Under the pieces are notes generated by a model. That model did not search any database and was not told where the DNA came from. It was given only the letters and a program-made list of their open reading frames with translations. This document shows, in pieces, positions 1-9,883 of a DNA stretch of 64,000 bases. The DNA comes from Chryseobacterium sp. FH2. GTDB taxonomy: Bacteria > Bacteroidota > Bacteroidia > Flavobacteriales > Weeksellaceae. The DNA is taken from positions 78,495 through 142,494 of the forward strand of contig NZ_LFNE01000009.1 in assembly GCF_001045455.1 (NCBI RefSeq). Direction: 5' to 3'. Positions within the stretch are counted from its first letter, which is position 1; each line of letters begins with the position of its first letter. A program made the translations under genes and the position numbers.

Positions 1-2
1 CA

Positions 3-707
3 AAAGGAGGGAGTGTCATGATAATGCCGATTGTTATTGGTTCTATGGATTATAATCTTGATAAAATTAAAAATGTACCGTCCGGATTTGGGAAAGATAA
101 AACTGCGATTGAAACCGATTTTCAAAATTATAAAACTAAAAAAGGCAATATTGAAAAGAAATTCGAGGAGTTGAAGTCATACATGAACTCTGAAGATTTT
201 AAAGATGATAAAGGGGTAAAAGCAGAGACAATAGCAAAAGAAATTGAAACTGATGCCCAATCTTTTTTTGTTTCAGGAGAAAGTATTTTAGATAAAATAA
301 AACCTGCAACAGATGCCGCTGAAGAAGTTATTTTGAAAGATCATCCCATGAAAGAATATATTATTTCCTCTAAAAGCCTGATGAATACTCTTGATTCTGC
401 ATATGGTGTTATAGGCAGGCAATATGAAGGAAAATTCAATGAAGTGGAAGCCCAGGAAAAATATGATGAATTTGCCAAAGCGGTTGAAAATAATGCAAAG
501 CTTGATTTTAACGTAAAAGATACACAGTATGCCTATAAAAAATCTTTATTTGAAAATGTGAATAAAAATTCGGCGAATTTTTTAGATACTTTCAGAAAAT
601 TAATAAGAAATTCTAAAGCTTCGGGGAAAATATCAGACAGTGATATTCAGCAAATTGATTCTGCTTATGATTCAGTACTTAATTCTTACAATTCATTTGT
701 AAAATAA
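3..707 (+). CDS. DUF3829-like (YiiG-type) protein, 5'-partial at window edge
   Basis: The reading frame is open from the first in-frame codon of the window to the stop at 705-707, so the ATG at 18 may be internal. The purine-rich AAGGAGGG before it would be an unusual ribosome site for this group and reads equally well as codons (K-G-G-S-V). The visible 229 residues are helical and charged, with no signal peptide. The end (N..ANFLDTFRKLIR, then AYDSVLNSYNSFVK) resembles the C-terminus of DUF3829/YiiG lipoproteins, whose N-terminal lipobox would lie outside the window. Family assignment rests on this C-terminal pattern only. A clear terminator follows. Confidence 0.55.
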   Translation, partial: KGGSVMIMPIVIGSMDYNLDKIKNVPSGFGKDKTAIETDFQNYKTKKGNIEKKFEELKSYMNSEDFKDDKGVKAETIAKEIETDAQSFFVSGESILDKIKPATDAAEEVILKDHPMKEYIISSKSLMNTLDSAYGVIGRQYEGKFNEVEAQEKYDEFAKAVENNAKLDFNVKDTQYAYKKSLFENVNKNSANFLDTFRKLIRNSKASGKISDSDIQQIDSAYDSVLNSYNSFVK

Positions 708-733
708 AATACATTAAATAAACTATTGAAAAG

Positions 734-765
734 AAGATCGATGAATATTTTTCACCGATCTTTTT
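734..765 (+). terminator. Intrinsic terminator
   Basis: A 12-bp stem with one mismatch (734-745 with 751-762), loop TATTT, followed by a T run. It ends the DUF3829-like gene. Confidence 0.8.
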
Positions 766-893
766 ATTTGAAATGAATCTATAAGTTAAAAGCATCTATA
801 AAAAACTTTAAAATAATTAAAATTAAAAATTTTATGCCTTTACCTGTTATTTAATCTAACATTTTTTAACACAAAAAATTCCATAAAATTCCG

Positions 894-901
894 TAATTTT
901 G
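894..901 (+). promoter_or_regulatory. uvrA promoter, -7 box TAATTTTG
   Basis: Matches the Bacteroidota sigma-A -7 consensus TAnnTTTG, 35 nt before the uvrA start. The -33 element is not clear; a T-rich run at 862-867 is slightly too far away. Confidence 0.55.
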
Positions 902-936
902 CACATCGTGATTTTCAGGTAAAGTCACACCAAATT

Positions 937-3768
937 ATGAGTAAATCAACAGAATATATAGAAGTTTACGGTGCACGCGAGCATAATCTTAAAAACATTA
1001 ATGTGAAAATTCCACGTAACGAATTGGTCGTGATTACCGGGCTTTCGGGAAGCGGAAAATCGTCATTGGCTTTTGATACTATTTTTGCGGAAGGTCAGCG
1101 TCGTTATATCGAAACGTTTTCTGCATATGCGAGACAGTTTTTAGGAGGTCTGGAACGTCCTGATGTCGACAAAATCGAAGGACTTTCCCCTGTAATTGCT
1201 ATTGAGCAAAAAACAACCAATAAAAATCCTCGTTCAACTGTTGGAACTGTTACGGAATTATATGATTATTTACGACTTTTGTATGCGAGAGTTTCCGATG
1301 CCTATTCACAGACAACGGGAAAAAAATTGGTAAGCTATACAGAAGACCAGATCCTTGAAGCTATCAAAGAAAATTATAAAGGCGAAAAGATAATGTTGAT
1401 GGCGCCGGTAGTGCGTTCCAGAAAAGGGCATTATCACGAACTTTTTGTTCAGATGGCGAAGAAAGGATATGGACAGGCAAGAGTAGATGGTGAGTTGCTG
1501 GATATTGAATATGATTTAAAGCTAGACCGTTACAAAACCCACGATATTGATATTGTTATTGACCGTTGGATTATTGGGGAAAGTGCATCTGAAAGCAGAA
1601 TGGAAAAATCATTGCGAACAGCGATGGAAATGGGAGAAGGACTTATCGGAATTCAAAAATTGGGAAGTACGGATATTGAATATTTCTCGAAGAATTTGAT
1701 GGATGCAGAAACAGGACATTCACTGGCTTTACCGGAACCGAATACTTTTTCGTTCAATTCCCCGAAAGGAAGCTGCCCAAGCTGTAAAGGGCTGGGTACA
1801 ATAAAAAAAATCAATACTGATTATTTTGTTGAAAATCCCAAATTATCAATCAATCAGGGAGGTTTGTTACCTTTGGAGGATATCAAGTCAAACAAATGGA
1901 TTCTGGCTCAGATTAAAAATATTCTTGAAATTTTTGGGCTGGGTTTAGCGACTCCTTTTAAAGATATTCCGGAAGAGGCATTGGAGTATATCTACCACGG
2001 CTGTCACAAGGAGTTTAATAAAGATTTAAAATATGCAGGAATTACCAAAAAGATTAAAATCAGCTTTGATGGTTTGATTCCTTTTATGGAAGAATTGATT
2101 GAAGAAAGAGAATCTTACGAAGCAACTTTGCTGGAAAGGCATTTTACAACGGAAGAAACCTGCCCGGAATGTAAAGGAGCTCGTCTTCAGCCCTCAAGTT
2201 TAAGTTTTAAAATTGACGGGAAAAATATTGCTGAGGTTAATGGATTGAGTTTATCAGACTTAAAAGAATGGTTAACAGACGTTAAAGATAAATTCTCAGA
2301 AAAAAATAAAATCATCGCTCATGAGATTTTAAAAGAAATCGAAACCCGTCTTCAGTTTTTATTGGACGTTGGTTTGGATTATTTAAGTTTAAGCAGAAGT
2401 TCTAAAACCCTTTCCGGAGGGGAATCTCAAAGGATTCGTCTGGCAACGCAAATTGGGTCTCAATTAGTAAATGTTCTTTATATTTTGGATGAACCCAGTA
2501 TCGGGCTTCACCAGAGAGATAATGAAAGATTGATTAATTCTTTAAAAAATCTTCGTGACATCGGAAATTCGGTTATAGTTGTTGAGCATGATAAAGATAT
2601 GATTCTGGAAGCCGATGAAGTATTGGATATTGGTCCGAGAGCAGGAAAATTCGGGGGCGAAATTCTTTGGCAGGGAAAGCCAAATGATTTATTGAATGCC
2701 GATACAATCACAGCTCAATATATCAACGGAAAAAGAAAAATTGCTATTCCGGAAGTAAGAAGAGCAGGAAACGGTAAAAATATATTATTAAAAGGTGCTA
2801 CAGGAAACAATCTTAAAAATGTAACCCTTGATATTCCTTTGGGAAAATTAGTTGTGGTTTCGGGAATTTCAGGAAGCGGAAAATCTTCTCTGATTAACGG
2901 AACTTTGTACCCGATTCTTAACAAACATTTTTACAGAGCAGTTCAGGAACCTCTGCCTTACAAAAAAATTGAAGGTCTTGAGCATATCGATAAAATTGTA
3001 GATGTAGACCAGACTCCGATTGGTAGAACACCTCGTTCAAATCCTGCGACGTACACGGGAATGTTTACAGATATTAGAAATCTTTTTGCAGAATTACCGG
3101 AAAGTAAAATCCGGGGTTACAAACCGGGAAGATTTTCTTTCAACGTAAAAGGCGGAAGATGCGAAACTTGTCAGGGAGGCGGTTTAAAGGTGATTGAAAT
3201 GAATTTCCTACCGGATGTTTATGTTCACTGTGAAACTTGCAACGGAAAACGTTTTAACAGGGAAACGCTGGAAGTTCGTTACAAAGGAAAGTCAATTTCT
3301 GATGTATTGGATATGACGATTGATGAAGCGGTAGAATTTTTCCAGCCGATTCCTAAGATTTTTGCGAAAGTAAAAACCTTGCAGGATGTCGGTTTAGGAT
3401 ATATTACGTTAGGACAACAGTCTACAACGCTTTCCGGAGGGGAAGCTCAGCGTATCAAATTGGCAACTGAGCTCGCAAAAAGACAGACAGGAAATACTTT
3501 ATACATTCTTGATGAGCCTACAACCGGACTTCATTTTGAAGACGTAAAAATTCTGATGGAAGCTATAAACCGATTGGTGGAATTAGGAAACTCATTCATC
3601 ATTATTGAACATAATATGGATGTCATAAAATTAGCCGATCACATTATTGATGTTGGTCCGGAGGGAGGAAAATACGGTGGACAGATTGTTGCACAAGGAA
3701 CGCCTGAGGAAATTGTAAAGTCGAAAAAGAGTTTAACAGGTAAGTTTTTGAAGAGAGAACTGGAATAG
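937..3768 (+). CDS. uvrA: UvrABC excision nuclease subunit A
   Basis: DNA-damage recognition ATPase of nucleotide excision repair; a dimer that loads UvrB. The 943 residues are full length. Two ABC modules are visible: Walker [10 protein letters not shown] near residue 35 and GISGSGKSS near 646, and signature motifs LSGGESQR near 489 and LSGGEAQR near 830. CxxC pairs of the zinc modules occur near residues 280 (CPSCKG), 409 (CPECKG), 742 (CETCQG) and 765 (CETCNG). The ATG follows a TAnnTTTG promoter. A small membrane-protein gene starts 9 nt downstream and may be co-transcribed. Confidence 0.98.
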   Translation: MSKSTEYIEVYGAREHNLKNINVKIPRNELVVITGLSGSGKSSLAFDTIFAEGQRRYIETFSAYARQFLGGLERPDVDKIEGLSPVIAIEQKTTNKNPRSTVGTVTELYDYLRLLYARVSDAYSQTTGKKLVSYTEDQILEAIKENYKGEKIMLMAPVVRSRKGHYHELFVQMAKKGYGQARVDGELLDIEYDLKLDRYKTHDIDIVIDRWIIGESASESRMEKSLRTAMEMGEGLIGIQKLGSTDIEYFSKNLMDAETGHSLALPEPNTFSFNSPKGSCPSCKGLGTIKKINTDYFVENPKLSINQGGLLPLEDIKSNKWILAQIKNILEIFGLGLATPFKDIPEEALEYIYHGCHKEFNKDLKYAGITKKIKISFDGLIPFMEELIEERESYEATLLERHFTTEETCPECKGARLQPSSLSFKIDGKNIAEVNGLSLSDLKEWLTDVKDKFSEKNKIIAHEILKEIETRLQFLLDVGLDYLSLSRSSKTLSGGESQRIRLATQIGSQLVNVLYILDEPSIGLHQRDNERLINSLKNLRDIGNSVIVVEHDKDMILEADEVLDIGPRAGKFGGEILWQGKPNDLLNADTITAQYINGKRKIAIPEVRRAGNGKNILLKGATGNNLKNVTLDIPLGKLVVVSGISGSGKSSLINGTLYPILNKHFYRAVQEPLPYKKIEGLEHIDKIVDVDQTPIGRTPRSNPATYTGMFTDIRNLFAELPESKIRGYKPGRFSFNVKGGRCETCQGGGLKVIEMNFLPDVYVHCETCNGKRFNRETLEVRYKGKSISDVLDMTIDEAVEFFQPIPKIFAKVKTLQDVGLGYITLGQQSTTLSGGEAQRIKLATELAKRQTGNTLYILDEPTTGLHFEDVKILMEAINRLVELGNSFIIIEHNMDVIKLADHIIDVGPEGGKYGGQIVAQGTPEEIVKSKKSLTGKFLKRELE

Positions 3769-3777
3769 ATTTTTGAT

Positions 3778-4377
3778 ATGCAAATATTAACACAAAAGAA
3801 TGGGAGAAACACAAAATATTTTGAAATTCAAGAAGATGGAGTTTTTATAAAGGATAACTTCGCTAAAGAAGTGCAGGAGTATAAAGTTCATTTTAATGAC
3901 ATTCAAGATGAGGAAATTGTCTTTAGAAAAAGTAAAGATTTTGTACTTATAATTGTAGTTATATCCGTTTTGTTTAATGGAATATTTCTTACGATATTTT
4001 TTAATGAGCATTATCATCTTTCTGGCTCATTAGGAATGATTGTTTTTGGAGTTATGATGATTCCTGTTTTTATTATTGCAGGACTATGCAATAATGAATT
4101 TAGGAAAGAAGCATCTAAAAGCCTTACAGCGAAAAGACCCATTATTTTCTTCTATACAAATAAAGATAAGGAACAGGTTGATTTATTTGTTTCTAAAATT
4201 AAGGAAAGTAAAAAAGAATTTTACTTAAAAGAATATTTTAGAATAGATAATCTAATTCCAACTCATGTACAACTAAGCAGGATCCACTGGCTTTATGAAA
4301 ATAAATACATTAATGAAAGTAATGCAAAGTTTATCATTGATGAAATTGAAAGTAAAAGAATTATTGAAGGTTTATAA
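3778..4377 (+). CDS. Hypothetical two-helix membrane protein
   Basis: 199 residues of no family I recognise. A polar N-terminal stretch of about 58 residues is followed by two hydrophobic helices (about 60-80 and 84-105) and a charged C-terminal domain rich in Lys/Glu, probably cytoplasmic. It starts 9 nt after uvrA stops with no promoter or terminator between, so readthrough from uvrA is likely. The gene is AT-rich but uses codons like its neighbours. Function unknown. Confidence 0.7.
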   Translation: MQILTQKNGRNTKYFEIQEDGVFIKDNFAKEVQEYKVHFNDIQDEEIVFRKSKDFVLIIVVISVLFNGIFLTIFFNEHYHLSGSLGMIVFGVMMIPVFIIAGLCNNEFRKEASKSLTAKRPIIFFYTNKDKEQVDLFVSKIKESKKEFYLKEYFRIDNLIPTHVQLSRIHWLYENKYINESNAKFIIDEIESKRIIEGL

Positions 4378-4549
4378 TTTCCAAATATAGAGCTAAACTT
4401 AATCGGTTTGGCTTTTTTTATGCCTGGAATTTACTTCCAATATTAAATTTTCAATTATTTTGAAAGTTATATATTTGTAAATCAGCATTTTATATTTCAA
4501 TGTTAACTAAATATTAACTAAAAGTTAATTTAATATGAATTATTTTTAA

Positions 4550-4557
4550 TAACTTTG
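4550..4557 (+). promoter_or_regulatory. -7 box TAACTTTG
   Basis: Perfect TAnnTTTG match 48 nt before the ATG at 4606. No convincing -33 TTTG at the right distance. Confidence 0.55.
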
Positions 4558-4605
4558 GTAGGAGATACAAAATAATTTAATTATAATATTTAAAACCAAT
4601 AAGTT

Positions 4606-5004
4606 ATGAAAAATAATATTCAAATATTTATTGCTTCTTTTTTTGTCTGCGGATTTATGTCTCTAATGAATACCGTTAAAGCACAAGTTGCCAATAACAA
4701 TGTAATTCAGGAAATTCAGCTGAATAAAAATGATGCCTTGAATGAAGTAAGAAATGAGCTAATGGATAATTTTGATTTTGCAAATTATGAATACAAACAG
4801 GGAATTGTAAATTCAGAGGTGAAATTTGATATTTCGGAAAACGGAAAGATTACGAATGTTCATTCGACAGGGGATTGTAAAAATGTAAGCAGGGAAATTG
4901 AAAACGTTTTAACCAATCTTAAAATTAACCGCAGAATTTTAAATAAAAATATGATGGCATATACTTATGTCATGCCTGTAACAGTGGAAATTGACAACAG
5001 ATAA
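4606..5004 (+). CDS. Secreted small protein with TonB-C-like domain
   Basis: 132 residues. A signal peptide (hydrophobic residues 8-25, cleavage after VKAQ or nearby) leads to a periplasmic domain. The segment GIVNSEVKFDISENGKITNV followed by a conserved-looking Cys and 'EIENVLTNLKI' resembles the TonB C-terminal fold as used in stand-alone Bacteroidota proteins, where it is not attached to a membrane anchor. It is monocistronic, with its own promoter. It lies just upstream of the GG-leader peptide gene. Export is well supported; the TonB-C relation is inferred from pattern only. Confidence 0.65.
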   Translation: MKNNIQIFIASFFVCGFMSLMNTVKAQVANNNVIQEIQLNKNDALNEVRNELMDNFDFANYEYKQGIVNSEVKFDISENGKITNVHSTGDCKNVSREIENVLTNLKINRRILNKNMMAYTYVMPVTVEIDNR

Positions 5005-5103
5005 TCTTATTTTTCAAGTGCAAATCCTGAAAATCTCAATCAAAAATCTGTAATAAAAGATAAATTATATCGTTTTAACTTTAATCCACAAAATTAAAAC
5101 AAT

Positions 5104-5238
5104 ATGAAAAATTTAAGAAAACTGAACAAGACTGAATTAAAATCAGTGTATGGAGGACAACCGAAAAAATATTGTGTTTATTGCGAAAGGTTGAACCAGG
5201 TCGTTTGCAGTGAAGTTCCAATTGCTCAATGTCCTTAA
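5104..5238 (+). CDS. 44-residue GG-leader bacteriocin-like (RiPP-type) peptide
   Basis: Short ORF ATG 5104 to TAA 5236-5238. The leader MKNLRKLNKTELKSVYGG ends in the double-glycine motif recognised by C39-type peptidase/ABC exporters, and matches the short leaders of Chryseobacterium 'bacteriocin-like' peptides. The 26-residue putative core has four Cys (KKYCVYCERL, VVCSEV, AQCP), which could form disulfides or thioethers. A -7-like TAACTTTA sits at 5076-5083 and a strong terminator follows 9 nt after the stop, so it is a discrete transcription unit. No modification or export gene lies next to it. Whether it is toxin, signal or a neutral secreted peptide cannot be told. Confidence 0.7.
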   Translation: MKNLRKLNKTELKSVYGGQPKKYCVYCERLNQVVCSEVPIAQCP

Positions 5239-5246
5239 AGAATAAG

Positions 5247-5269
5247 CCGCTCTAAATGAGCGGTTTTTT
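5247..5269 (+). terminator. Intrinsic terminator of GG-leader peptide gene
   Basis: Perfect 6-bp stem CCGCTC/GAGCGG (5247-5252 with 5258-5263), loop TAAAT, then T6. Confidence 0.85.
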
Positions 5270-5387
5270 ATTTATTTTCTATCACAAGAACTAAGCAGGA
5301 ACTAACGGTTTTATGTGTATGTTGTTTTCTTCAAGCTAGCCGATTGTATAGTGCGAAATAAATGCTTTTACAAATCATAAAAATTTA

Positions 5388-5395
5388 TACATTTG
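5388..5395 (+). promoter_or_regulatory. -7 box TACATTTG for the YetF-like gene
   Basis: Perfect TAnnTTTG; the predicted transcript start near 5401 leaves an 11-nt leader before the GTG at 5412, which supports that unusual start codon. The remaining 5270-5387 holds nothing else I can identify. Confidence 0.6.
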
Positions 5396-5411
5396 GTATA
5401 AATAAACTATT

Positions 5412-5924
5412 GTGAATCCTATTCTTGATGTAGTTGTCCGGTCTCTTTGCGTTTACCTTTTCATGGTGATTGCTATTCGCCTTTTTGGCAAAAACCAGCT
5501 TTCTCAGCTCAATGCGGGAGATGTCGTTTTATTATTGCTGATTTCCAATGCCGTACAAAATGCAATGGTAGGCCCGGACACCTCTTTACAGGGCGGGCTG
5601 GTTGCTGCATTGGTTCTTTTTGCTGCCAATTTTATTCTAAAGAGATTGATGTTTTCAAATCGCTATTTCGAAACCTTTATGGAAGAAGATCCTGTGATTT
5701 TGGTCAAAGATGGGAAGGTAGATGAAAAAGCTTTAGATAAAGTTAAAATAACACAAGATGAGCTTGAAGAAGCAGTGCGTGAACATGGCGTAAACGGAAT
5801 TAAAGAGGTAAAGCTTTCTATTTTGGAAGTGGATGGGAACATCAGTGTGATTTCGGAAGATGAGAAAAGCAAACAGACGCATTATTCCAGAATTAAAAGA
5901 AAAAACAAAAGAAAATATTATTAA
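5412..5924 (+). CDS. DUF421/YetF family membrane protein
   Basis: 170 residues starting at GTG; no in-frame ATG precedes it and the promoter sits directly upstream. Three hydrophobic helices (about 7-24, 36-52 and 59-77) are followed by a soluble alpha/beta domain with the family hallmarks: RLFGKNQLSQLNAGDVVLLL, ISNAVQNAMVG, PVILVKDGKV and the C-terminal pattern ELEEAVREHGV..IKEVKLSILEVDG. The family is widespread and of unknown biochemical role. Only 4 nt separate it from the acetyltransferase gene, so the two form an operon. Confidence 0.85.
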   Translation: MNPILDVVVRSLCVYLFMVIAIRLFGKNQLSQLNAGDVVLLLLISNAVQNAMVGPDTSLQGGLVAALVLFAANFILKRLMFSNRYFETFMEEDPVILVKDGKVDEKALDKVKITQDELEEAVREHGVNGIKEVKLSILEVDGNISVISEDEKSKQTHYSRIKRKNKRKYY

Positions 5925-5928
5925 ATAA

Positions 5929-6423
5929 ATGAATTACGAACTAAGGGAAATGCTTCCCAATGACGAAACCAGGGTTTTAGAAATATTTCAGCAGGGGATT
6001 GACAGTGGTATTGTAACTTTTGAAACTACAGTCCCGACTGCCGAAGCCTGGAATATGGAGTTTTATAACGATTGCCGCTGGGTTTTGGAAAACGAAGCCA
6101 ATGAAGTTATTGGCTGGTGCGCCCTGAAAACGGTTAGTAAAAGAGAATGTTTCAAAGGAGTGGCAGAAGTAAGTATTTATCTGGATAATAAACATCAGGG
6201 ATTAGGATTGGGTTCGGTTTTACTTAAAAAGCTGGTTTTGGATAGCGAAAATCACGGATTCTGGACTTTGCAATCAAACATCTTTCCTGAAAATGAAACT
6301 TCGATAAAATTTCATCAAAAGTATGGCTTTAGAATAGTGGGTATAAGAAAAAAGTTAGGGAAGCTTAATGGAGAATGGAAAGATGTTGTCATGCTTGAAA
6401 AAAGAAGTGAGATAATAAATTGA
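5929..6423 (+). CDS. GNAT N-acetyltransferase, phosphinothricin acetyltransferase-like
   Basis: 164 residues covering one GNAT domain. N-terminal LREMLPNDETRVLEIFQQGI and FETTVPTAEAW match the PAT/MnaT (YncA) subgroup, which acetylates small amine substrates such as L-amino acid sulfoximines and methionine derivatives. The acetyl-CoA loop appears as HQGLGLGSVLLKKL (Q/RxxGxG/A motif). The C-terminal 'NIFPENETSIKFHQKYGFRIVG' pattern is typical. Likely co-transcribed with the YetF-like gene. The natural substrate is not known. Confidence 0.85.
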   Translation: MNYELREMLPNDETRVLEIFQQGIDSGIVTFETTVPTAEAWNMEFYNDCRWVLENEANEVIGWCALKTVSKRECFKGVAEVSIYLDNKHQGLGLGSVLLKKLVLDSENHGFWTLQSNIFPENETSIKFHQKYGFRIVGIRKKLGKLNGEWKDVVMLEKRSEIIN

Positions 6424-6563
6424 TTTGCCAAAAAACTTTAGCTCTTCAACAAAGTATCTTAAACTCAGAATTTTAACTTTTTTTTACTAAATCCAATACT
6501 TTCGTACTTAATTTTTGGCATTAACCTTGATTATTTTCATCCTTAATTTGTAAAAATGAAAAA

Positions 6564-6755
6564 ATGAAAGGTTTGATTAAAGTTGTTGGTGTCACAACGG
6601 TAATGTTGATGTTAACCTCATGTGTGGTTCACGAGCACTACGGAAGGAGAGGAAGACCACCGGGACATACAAAAAAAGTATATATCTATGAAAAAAGAGG
6701 AAACGGGCACAGCCATGGACATCATCGAGGGCGCGGACATCACAGATGGAATTGA
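6564..6755 (+). CDS. Small histidine-rich lipoprotein
   Basis: 63 residues. A hydrophobic signal with lipobox LTSC places the mature N-terminal Cys near residue 20. The mature part is basic and His/Gly/Arg-rich (HEHYGRRGRPPGH, then HSHGHHRGRGHHRWN), which suggests metal or polyanion binding, but no family function is known to me. The upstream ATG at 6556 runs into a stop after two codons, so 6564 is the start. A bidirectional terminator separates it from the convergent DUF4286 gene. Confidence 0.7.
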   Translation: MKGLIKVVGVTTVMLMLTSCVVHEHYGRRGRPPGHTKKVYIYEKRGNGHSHGHHRGRGHHRWN

Positions 6756-6769
6756 GAAAAAATAAAAGA

Positions 6770-6800
6770 GCACTGATAATTCCAGTGCTTTTCTTTTTTT
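6770..6800. terminator. Terminator between convergent genes
   Basis: Stem GCACTG/CAGTGC (6770-6775 with 6783-6788), flanked by A-rich sequence on the left and TTTTCTTTTTTT on the right, so it can work in both directions. Confidence 0.75.
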
Positions 6801-6802
6801 AA

Positions 6803-7117
6803 CTAAAGTCTTGTTTTTTTCGGGTTTAAGAAAGTATTAAAAATCATTACCTCCTGACCAAATTTATTCTCGACAATTTCAGCAATATTGACGAGTTCAC
6901 TTTTGATGAAATCCTCACGAAGATCATCATTGTCAAAGATTAAAAGAAGATTATAATTTTTCCCATCTTCAATATAATCGCTATGTACTTCGGAAAGGAT
7001 ATATTTGTTGACATCCAGTAGATTTTCTGTCATTAAAACCAATGTTTCATCAATATAATTTTCCCATTCTTCGAGATTATTTTTCGTACAGTGGAAAGTT
7101 ATACTTAATACGCTCAT
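6803..7117 (-). CDS. DUF4286 family protein
   Basis: 104 residues, soluble, starting MSVLSITFHCTKNN. The pattern of a short beta strand, an acidic helix (LEEWENYIDETLVLMTENLL) and a second ferredoxin-like half (NLLLIFDNDDLREDFI, ending GQEVMIFNTFL) fits DUF4286, a small conserved Bacteroidota family that often lies near gyrA or DNA-metabolism genes. Function unknown. It is transcribed away from gyrA. Confidence 0.75.
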   Translation of the reverse strand: MSVLSITFHCTKNNLEEWENYIDETLVLMTENLLDVNKYILSEVHSDYIEDGKNYNLLLIFDNDDLREDFIKSELVNIAEIVENKFGQEVMIFNTFLNPKKTRL

Positions 7118-7264
7118 ATTTTATGAATTTTTAAGATTTTTTGAATAAATTCTGCCACAAAAATCGGCAAATTTTTCGTAAATTAGCCCGTTAATAAAAA
7201 TACAAAATAAATAATTTTCAAGCTCACAGCTAAAGGTTTGAAAATCATTATAATAAAATTGTTT

Positions 7265-9853
7265 ATGCAAAAAGAAGGAGAAAGACTGATTCCTATCAAC
7301 ATTGTTGATGAAATGAAGTCATCTTATATCGATTATTCGATGTCCGTTATTGTTTCGAGAGCGTTACCGGATGTAAGAGATGGCTTGAAACCCGTTCATA
7401 GAAGAGTGCTGTATGGTATGTATGGATTAGGGGTTTTTTCTAATAGAAAATATTTGAAATCTGCTAGAATCGTTGGAGATGTTTTAGGTAAATATCACCC
7501 GCATGGAGACTCCTCTGTATATGATGCAATGGTGAGAATGGCACAGCCGTGGAGCTTGCGTTATCCACAAGTTGACGGTCAGGGTAACTTTGGATCTATG
7601 GATGGGGATCCGCCTGCAGCAATGCGTTATACTGAAGCAAGATTAAAAAAGATCTCTGATGACATTCTTTCAGACTTAGACAAAGAGACTGTAGACTTCC
7701 AGAATAACTTTGATGATAGTTTGACAGAGCCCACAGTAATGCCTACAAAAATTCCTAATCTTCTGGTAAACGGAACATCTGGTATCGCAGTAGGTATGGC
7801 TACAAATATGGCTCCCCACAACTTATCAGAAGCTGTAAATGCAATTTCTGCCTATATTGATAATAAAGATATTACAATTGATGAGCTCATGCAGCATATC
7901 ATCGCTCCGGATTTCCCTACAGGTGGTATAATTTATGGATATGACGGGGTAAGGGATGCTTTCCATACGGGTAGAGGCAGAGTTGTTTTAAGGGCTAAGG
8001 TCAATTTTGAAGAAATTGGTAACAGAAGCGCTATTATTGTGACAGAAATCCCTTATCAGGTAAATAAAGCAGAGATGATTGCCAGAACTGCCGAGCTTGT
8101 AAAGGATGATAAGATTCCCGGAATTTACGAAATCAGAGATGAATCTGACAGAAAAGGTCTACGTATTGTTTATGAACTGAAAAACGATGCGATTCCTAAT
8201 GTTGTTTTAAATTTATTATATAAATATACTGCACTTCAGACATCTTTTAGTGTTAATAATATTGCATTGGTTCATGGCAGACCGGAACAATTAAACTTAA
8301 AAGATATCATCCATCATTTTGTGGAGCACAGACATGAAGTAATTGTAAGAAGAACTCATTTCGAGCTTAGAAAAGCTAAAGAAAGAGCTCATATCTTGGA
8401 AGGTTTCATGAAAGTGATTGGTACTCAGGATTCTTTAGATAAAGCAATATCAATCATTCGTCACAGCGCCAATCCTCAGGCTGCAAAAGAAGGGTTAATT
8501 GCAGAATTTGATCTTTCCGAGATTCAGGCTCAGGCGATTCTTGACTTACGTCTTGCCCGTCTGACAGGGATGGAGCTTGATAAAATCCGTGATGAATATG
8601 ATGCAATCATGAAAGAAATTGCTAATTTGGAAGATATTCTGGCGAACGAACCAAGAAGATTCCAAATCATTAAGGATGAATTGGCTGAAATTAAAGAAAA
8701 ATATGGTGATGAAAGAAGAACTGAAATTGATTATTCAGGAGGAGAAATGTCTATTGAAGATATTATTCCTAATGAATCTGTGGTTCTTACCATTTCACAC
8801 GCAGGGTATGTTAAAAGAACTTCACTTTCAGAATACAAAATCCAAAGCAGAGGTGGTGTAGGAAACAGAGCGGCAACAACAAGAGATGAAGATTTCTTAG
8901 AGTATATAGTTTCTGCGACGAATCACCAGTATATGTTATTCTTCACAGAAAAAGGAAGATGCTATTGGTTACGAGTGTTTGAAATTCCTGAAGGCTCTAA
9001 AACAGCAAAAGGTAGAGCGGTTCAAAACTTGATTAATATCGAACCTGACGATAAAATCAAAGCATATATCAGAACCAATAACTTAAAAGATTCTGAATAC
9101 GTAAATCAAATGAGCGTTGTAATGGTCACTAAAAACGGAACCATTAAGAAAACGTCTCTTGAAGCATATTCTAGACCGAGAGTCAATGGAGTTAATGCTA
9201 TCGAGATTAGAGATAATGACCAATTGTTAGGTGCTTATTTAACAAACGGAACTTCTCAGATCATGATTGCTACGAAAAACGGTAAGTGTATCAGATTCCC
9301 GGAAGAGAAAGTAAGAGAAGTTGGTAGAGGTTCTATCGGGGTTCGTGGTATCGCAATGGAAGATAGCGATGAGGTAATTGGTATGATTGTTGTGAACGAT
9401 GTGGAAAAAGAAACCGTTCTTGTGGTATCTGAAAAAGGATACGGTAAGAGAACTGCTGTCGAAGATTATAGAATTACCAACAGAGGAGGAAAAGGAGTTA
9501 TTACCTTAAATATCACTGAGAAAACAGGAAATCTGATCGCTATTCAGAACGTAACAGACGAAGACGGATTGATGATTATCAATAAATCTGGTGTTGCTAT
9601 CAGAATGAATATGGATGAGATGAGAGTGATGGGTAGAAATACTCAAGGGGTAAGAATGATTAACCTAAAGAAAAATGATGAAATTGCAGCAATCGCAAAA
9701 GTAGAAATGGATAAAGATGTAGAAGACGATTCTGAAGAAAATGAAGAAATAACAGAAACTGTAGCTGATAACCAAGAAAACAATACAGAAATACCTCAAG
9801 CGGAAAATCAAAACCCAACTGAGGAAACTGGGAATTCTGATTCGGAAGAATAA
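7265..9853 (+). CDS. gyrA: DNA gyrase subunit A
   Basis: Type II topoisomerase subunit that cuts and reseals DNA. The ORF reaches back to 7238, but ATG 7265 ([18 protein letters not shown]) is preferred: with it the catalytic tyrosine in AMRYTEARL is residue 122, and the quinolone-region Ser and Asp in [10 protein letters not shown] fall at 83 and 87, exactly as in E. coli. Both residues are wild type. The C-terminal domain contains the GyrA-box-like NRGGKG near residue 740, and the protein ends in an acidic Glu/Asn-rich tail of about 45 residues. At 862 residues it is normal length. Confidence 0.97.
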   Translation: MQKEGERLIPINIVDEMKSSYIDYSMSVIVSRALPDVRDGLKPVHRRVLYGMYGLGVFSNRKYLKSARIVGDVLGKYHPHGDSSVYDAMVRMAQPWSLRYPQVDGQGNFGSMDGDPPAAMRYTEARLKKISDDILSDLDKETVDFQNNFDDSLTEPTVMPTKIPNLLVNGTSGIAVGMATNMAPHNLSEAVNAISAYIDNKDITIDELMQHIIAPDFPTGGIIYGYDGVRDAFHTGRGRVVLRAKVNFEEIGNRSAIIVTEIPYQVNKAEMIARTAELVKDDKIPGIYEIRDESDRKGLRIVYELKNDAIPNVVLNLLYKYTALQTSFSVNNIALVHGRPEQLNLKDIIHHFVEHRHEVIVRRTHFELRKAKERAHILEGFMKVIGTQDSLDKAISIIRHSANPQAAKEGLIAEFDLSEIQAQAILDLRLARLTGMELDKIRDEYDAIMKEIANLEDILANEPRRFQIIKDELAEIKEKYGDERRTEIDYSGGEMSIEDIIPNESVVLTISHAGYVKRTSLSEYKIQSRGGVGNRAATTRDEDFLEYIVSATNHQYMLFFTEKGRCYWLRVFEIPEGSKTAKGRAVQNLINIEPDDKIKAYIRTNNLKDSEYVNQMSVVMVTKNGTIKKTSLEAYSRPRVNGVNAIEIRDNDQLLGAYLTNGTSQIMIATKNGKCIRFPEEKVREVGRGSIGVRGIAMEDSDEVIGMIVVNDVEKETVLVVSEKGYGKRTAVEDYRITNRGGKGVITLNITEKTGNLIAIQNVTDEDGLMIINKSGVAIRMNMDEMRVMGRNTQGVRMINLKKNDEIAAIAKVEMDKDVEDDSEENEEITETVADNQENNTEIPQAENQNPTEETGNSDSEE

Positions 9854-9883
9854 AATTGTACAATTAAATATAAAATAGTGATT

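Noticed and set aside
7238..7264. Upstream extension of gyrA
   Set aside because: Adds nine hydrophobic residues absent from GyrA; the start at 7265 puts catalytic Tyr at 122 as in E. coli.
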